NCBI GenBank assembly: GCA_037157565.1
Contig: JAZHRO010000026.1
Span: 36,640,501-36,704,500, forward strand
Reading direction: 5' to 3'
Origin: Thalassia testudinum
Taxonomy: Eukaryota > Streptophyta > Magnoliopsida > Alismatales > Hydrocharitaceae
Length of the DNA: 64,000 bases
Under the pieces are notes generated by a model. That model worked only from the letters and a program-made list of their open reading frames with translations. It was not told the origin of the DNA and searched no databases. This document shows positions 59,576-64,000 of the stretch, in pieces (position 1 is the first letter of the stretch; the number at the start of each line of letters is the position of its first letter). The position numbers and the translations under genes are program-made.

Positions 59576-61049
59576 TTAACTGACTGAAAGGGTGATTGCA
59601 TAGTAGCTGCGACGGTGGTTGTTGGTGATGACGGCGAGGGAGATGCACGCTAAGGTGCTCACGGTAATGCGGATGAGTTCCGGATGGCGGTGTGGCCTGT
59701 CACACCACATGCCCACGGTGGTGGAGACTCGCCGCCACGGTTGAGGCTGGCTGTATGGAATGGAAGTGAGTAGATCTCTCTGCACAATGGTGGGTCGGTG
59801 GTGGAGGCCTCCCGAGCTCGGCTGCCTCCCTCCTCCTTTTGTAGTGGCCTGTACAAATTTGAAATCAGCTGCCCGACCAGATCCAACACATCCACTCCTC
59901 CTTGAATGGGTTCTTCACTGCGACAGCTGGTGGCAACGGAGCGGTAGCCAGCCGTTCCTGCAAGAAGAAGAATAAAGAAAATAATGTTAAAATATTATGG
60001 TCATTTATATACAGACGCTCAACTTTTATGTTAATGAAAACAATGTACCTAATTGGTTAACTAATTAGATGAATGTCATTCTAAGCTAATTCTAAATGCA
60101 CTTAAAATATGAATGCAATGCATGGATTATGTAATTAAATTAAAAATATGAATTAATCTATTTACATCCTAATTTATGATAAATAAATGTTAGAATTAAC
60201 ATAATGTCTAGGCACTTAAATACTTAAATAGCCCACAACTATGGGCTAATCACCTGTATAGGCGAGTTATTCCATCACACATCAGAGCTTCCATGTCACA
60301 ACAATATAGCTACTTTTCTAGTTCCCTATAGGGTTCGTTCATGATTCTTATTTCACGCACAATGATTTACATGCATCTTTATTCACATTCAAAAAAATCC
60401 AACATGGAAATAGGCAATTTGAGGTATAACAGTAAAGGAATTTATGTCAAACATTAGAATCATCATCTTTTCACATTTAGGTTATGGCAACAGCGTCCAG
60501 GCATTGAACACAACAAGCATCATTCTAAATCTTAGGGTTTATTACATAACGAGTAAGCTCTATGATATCTCACATATTCAGCAACCAAACCTAGATTAAG
60601 TGTTAACTTAAGGCCCAACCCATATCTTAGGTTTCAAACAGAAATCTCTAGTTTTGACATTCACTTAACTGAAACAACAAAACGAGTAGAGAAAGACCAC
60701 TCTACCAAGGGATACAGGTTATATGGGGGCAAGGCGGCGGATCCCAACACCTCTGTAGGTCTCGCGTGCACTACATACTTGGGGCCTACACTAATTTAAC
60801 GGTCAAACCAAGCATTAATCCCGTCAGACATTTTAGTACATAGAATATGCTTAAAATAGTGTGGAAACCACTCTAAAATGTAGTAAATCCTACGAGCTTT
60901 CCAATGATACCTTCATTGCGCAATTTCGACTCTGTTTGGGCCCTGAACTTGGCTAAACACTCCTCTCGGTTCACCTGAATCGGACCAGGCAGGCTGGTCT
61001 GGCTAGACCCCCCCCTTCCTGCAGCAGATGCACGCACTGACTGAGATCA

Positions 61050-61223
61050 AACATCTGGGGTGAGTCCCAGATGTCTTAAATGTGCATAGGAACTGGCCTA
61101 GTGCTCCTGCTTCTCCTGTCGTCTGCTACCTCCCACGGCCGTCTGAGGGTGCAGCTGAATGTCTGATACCTCTCTCGACCGTCTAGGGTTGCAACTGGAT
61201 GTCTGACACCACCTCCAGATGTC
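61050..61223. repeat. 20-bp register array, right X LTR
   Basis: Hexamers at 61118, 61138, 61158, 61178, 61198 and 61218, plus a pair at 61050/61070. Same register as the left LTR, but different bases have decayed. Confidence 0.85.
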
Positions 61224-61900
61224 CGAAAGAACCTTGGTTGTCGAGCATGCGCGCTTTCCCACCCTTCTCCCATGCGTAGCTCACCTCCCCACGCAAACTC
61301 GAGTCCCGAGCCCGCACACAGAGCAAACTCCTCGGGCAGACTCCACCTCGGGTCCTGTGTGCACCCAGATGTTCGAAGCTTGCCGTGGACGTTTGCGGAG
61401 CCTCCCAGCCGTCTGCTGGCCTTCGCATACGCCTGATGGCTACAGGAGATGCGCCCAAACCGAACGCGCTGCACCTCCTCGCGGCTCACTCCACCTTGAG
61501 CATTATGCTGCAGTAGTTGCAACAACGCCCTCCTCTCCTTCTCCTTCTCACTCTCCCTCTCCCTCTCCCTTTCCTTTTCCCTCTCACTCTCACTCTCCCT
61601 CTCCTTCTCCCATACTCACTGCTTGCGAAAAACGGTGGGGGAAGGTGGAGCCACTGGAGACAAATGAGAGGATGGGTGTGCGGAAAACGAGGGAGGGGGA
61701 TTTTAAAGGGTTGTGGGTGGGGTTTTAGGGGTGCATTGGATGGGGAAAAAGGGGGTAAAAATTGTGGAAACCACCCTAGATTTTTGAAGTTGCTCACATG
61801 GGGTCCAGCAGGTGCGAAATAAGAGTGTAAAATTTACGATAGGACCCCCATAGTTTACGAAAATACCTAAATGACCCTTGAAAAGGGTCATTTCATAAAT

Positions 61901-62341
61901 AAACATTAAGTGTTAATACTTGTTCTAAAACAACACTTTTTGTTTTATCTTTTTAATTCAATGCATATCAATTCTTTTTGCTTATGGAATGATTGCATTG
62001 TATTCATTAAGTATTTCTTTGCAAATATTAATGTGGTTAACATATTATAGTTAATTAAATAAGTAATTAAGTAATTAATTAAGTAATTAGTAATTAAGTA
62101 GCTTATTAGTATAGTAACCTATACAAATGTAATCTATTCTATATTAGCTAAGTAATATTAAGTTAAGCATAATATAAGTAGTAACCTAAGTAAGTAGTAA
62201 TTATAAGTAATTAATTTAGTAATTAAGTATTAGCTTTAGATTAATTAACTTAGTATATAATAAATAAGTAGTTAATATTTATGTAACTTAAGTATATATA
62301 TAGTATGTAAGTAATTTAAGTAGTATACTTAGTAAGTTAAG
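61901..62341. repeat. AT-rich low-complexity stretch
   Basis: Irregular repeats of TAAGTAATTA-like words, mainly 62040-62340. It is flanking DNA outside X. No gene. Confidence 0.7.
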
Positions 62342-64000
62342 TGTTATCAAGGCGAAATCGGGTTTTAAAGTAAAGCATTGTAATATAGTTGAAATTGCTT
62401 TGAAAACAAATAGATTTTACTACCGAAGTTTAAGTCTGAGGTCAAACACAGGGAGCAAATTAAGGTTTAGAAATCAAGAGCACAACTTGAGAAATTGAAT
62501 ATAATATGCAATAAAAACTAGAGTTATAGTGCAAAAATGTAAGCACAAAAGAGTAAAGAAATGTATGTAAACAAGCACAAAATTGGACGTCTGATTTGTG
62601 AATCAGACGTCTTAAACTATGGGTGCTACAGTGCTTTTATTTCTTCTCTATTCTGATGCTTCCTTTCTTCTTCTTTCTTTCTCTTCTTCTGATTTCGTGC
62701 CTTAGCCTTTCTCTGCCTTCTTCTCTATCTCTGGCTTTAGTCTTCTTCTTCCTTCAACTTCTTCTCCTTCCTTCTCTTTCTTTCTTTCTTTCTCTGATCT
62801 CTCCTCTTCTCTTCTCTGGCGGCTCCTTCTTCTTTTTCCTTCAGTCCTTCTCCTTCTCTTTCTTTCTCTTTCTTTCTTTAGCTCTTCAGCTTCAGCCTAG
62901 TCTTCCTCCTTCCTTAGCTTTCTTTGGCCTCCGCCTTCTTCTTCTTCTCCTTTCCCTGCAAGAGCAAAACCTACCCCTACCCGTGCGCACTCTCTTCTCC
63001 TCTTTCTCTCTTAGGTTCGCTCTCCCAGAGCCACCGTCTTGGGTAATCGGGTTGGGTACGCACCCAGGACCAGGCCCATCAGTGTGCGGTGGTGGGCGAG
63101 GAGTGCAAGGTTGAGTAAACGGGTCAAGCTAGGTCCACAGAGGCAAGGTCACAGACGAGGCAAGTGAAGAACGAGTAGGACCTCACCCCGTGGTACTGAG
63201 GCGATAAAGCCTATGCACTTTTTCAATTTATTTGGGTGCGGGCATCCAAAAGTTTCCTAGGTGGGACTAAATGTTCCACCTTCTGTTACATGTGTCTGCA
63301 ACAGAGAACCTCTCTTGATTGCAGCTGCGACTATGGCCTTCGATGCCAATTGGCTGCCTGGAGCTGTGCGCAAGAGAAGTCTGTGAAACCTGGGACTATT
63401 GGCTTGGAGCAGGCGGGCCTAGAGAGAGCTCGCAAACAAGCTTCTTACGGTTGTTAATGGAGGCGACCCTCCTGTACCTGCTATCATGAAAAAGGCCTCG
63501 CGGCCACATCAGAATGCTTAGGAGGCTTCGTTGAGGCATGGCGAATGTGTTGCGGGGGTCGGCGTGGCGTGGTGTTGCCTACGTGCACGTGCCTAGGGCA
63601 CCCTGTGTGCGTGTGAGTGGGTGTGTTCAGGGGCCCTTGTGGGTGAGTGATAGCATGTATGGAGTGAGGGTTTATGTTTAGTGAGGTGTTACGAAGCTTA
63701 TGGGATGGTTGGCGAGGCGGATGGAGGTGCAGAGCGACGGGGGTGCCTTGCCGGAGGTCTGGCTGGAGATGAAGAAGGTAATGGTGATTAAGTGCATCGA
63801 GGGGTGTTTTTGAGAGATAAAGGTGGGAAAAAGGAGTGGAAGGGAAAGGGAACTTATCTGGGCGTAAAGAGACGAAGGGGGAGGCAGGGATGGCGGCCGG
63901 CTCGTATTTCTGTCACTGAAGACAAAAGTGCTCAGTGGGGGAGGACAGTGAGGATGAAGGGGCTATAGAGGCGTCGGAAGGTGTGGCACGACGCAGACGA
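62342..64000 (-). mobile_element. Y-like LTR relic, cut by the window end
   Basis: On the - strand the end TGTTATCAAGG... corresponds to the Y LTR 3' end (TTAAACCCG block, CTATTTGTTT, CTCCCTGTG-T-GACCTC). 62980-63320 follows the Y LTR in block order (GCAAAACCTACCC, CTCTCCCAGAGCCAC, GGACCTCACCCC, GGTGGGACTAAA). A pair GACGTC at 62586/62606 forms an 11-bp inverted repeat around TGTG. The part beyond about 63470 was not aligned with confidence. The CT-rich ORF at 62623-63114 is incidental. Confidence 0.7.

Larger units (their letters stand above)
56503..60252 (-). mobile_element. Element 'Z2', internally deleted copy of the Z family
   Basis: Flanked by perfect CCTGT duplications (56498-56502, 60253-60257). 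On the - strand: complete 5' LTR (60252-58562, 1691 bp), primer site (58559-58542), leader, start of the acidic ORF (ATG near 57300), then a jump at about 57013 directly into the 3' LTR, of which only 56503-57012 remains. Most of the ORF, the 3' non-coding region and the outer part of the 3' LTR are gone. A short chimeric ORF crosses the junction. Confidence 0.88.
27691..61895 (-). mobile_element. Ty3/gypsy chromovirus 'X', nested and decayed
   Basis: It is flanked by perfect TAAAT duplications (27686-27690, 61896-61900). On the - strand the order is 5' LTR (61895-55462), primer site, gag, protease, reverse transcriptase, RNase H, integrase, chromodomain (32209), 3' LTR (32097-27691). Domain order plus the chromodomain places it among chromoviruses; the roughly 2.7-kb LTRs suggest Tekay/Del-like. 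It hosts V, Y (with Z1), W and Z2. Without insertions and their duplications the LTRs are 2674 and 2679 bp. The coding region has many stops and active-site changes, so it is dead. Confidence 0.92.
55462..61895 (-). repeat. 5' LTR of X (contains Z2)
   Basis: Aligns with 27691-32097. It is 2679 bp after removing Z2 and one CCTGT. The 20-bp array is at 61118-61223. Confidence 0.9.

Noticed and set aside
62623..63114. 163-codon Leu/Ser/Phe-rich ORF
   Set aside because: Translation of a CT-rich tract in a Y-like LTR relic; resembles a membrane protein only by composition.

Overview
The window is nuclear DNA from a flowering plant. A monocot is likely, because the single real gene has very GC-rich coding exons in AT-rich surroundings, but I cannot name the species. 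It holds one ordinary gene, a two-exon 3-ketoacyl-CoA synthase (KCS) at 14701-18146 on the + strand. Almost everything else that can be recognised is LTR retrotransposon, much of it nested.

Layout. 1-3747 is an LTR relic related to element X (inverted relative to X), carrying solo LTR 'U' (1805-3185). 3748-4140 is a fragment of a 'W'-like LTR. 4141-7966 is AT-rich and includes the 3' end of a probable CACTA DNA transposon (about 6340-6917). 7972-13531 is complete element 'T': two 1723-bp LTRs, the 5-bp target duplication AAGTG, and only a gag gene inside. The KCS gene follows about 1.2 kb downstream in the same direction. A solo LTR of the T family lies inverted at 23039-24741 (duplication ATCTT).

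27691-61895 is one chromodomain-bearing Ty3/gypsy element 'X' on the - strand (duplication TAAAT), inflated to 34.2 kb by nested insertions. These are solo LTR 'V' in its left LTR (30241-31968, AAAAC), element 'Y' in the chromodomain region (32368-49350, GGCCT), solo LTR 'W' in integrase (49908-51467, GTACA), and element 'Z2' in its right LTR (56503-60252, CCTGT). Y is itself broken by 'Z1' (36885-43946). After removing the insertions the two X LTRs are 2674 and 2679 bp, which confirms the parse. Y and Z carry a tRNA-Asp-type primer site and long acidic ORFs but no polymerase, so they look non-autonomous. A Y-like LTR relic occupies 62342 to the window end.

The most striking feature is shared across these otherwise different LTRs. 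The palindromic hexamer GACGTC, or its CpG-decayed forms, recurs at exactly 20-bp spacing. The T LTR carries 16 exact copies as eight pairs, seven of them exactly 20 bp apart. The X LTRs carry six consecutive sites in 20-bp register. The Y, Z, W and right-end LTRs each carry one or two pairs. This looks like a shared cis-regulatory device, possibly for a protein reading two sites on one DNA face, but its function is inference. All coordinates and comparisons were made by eye.
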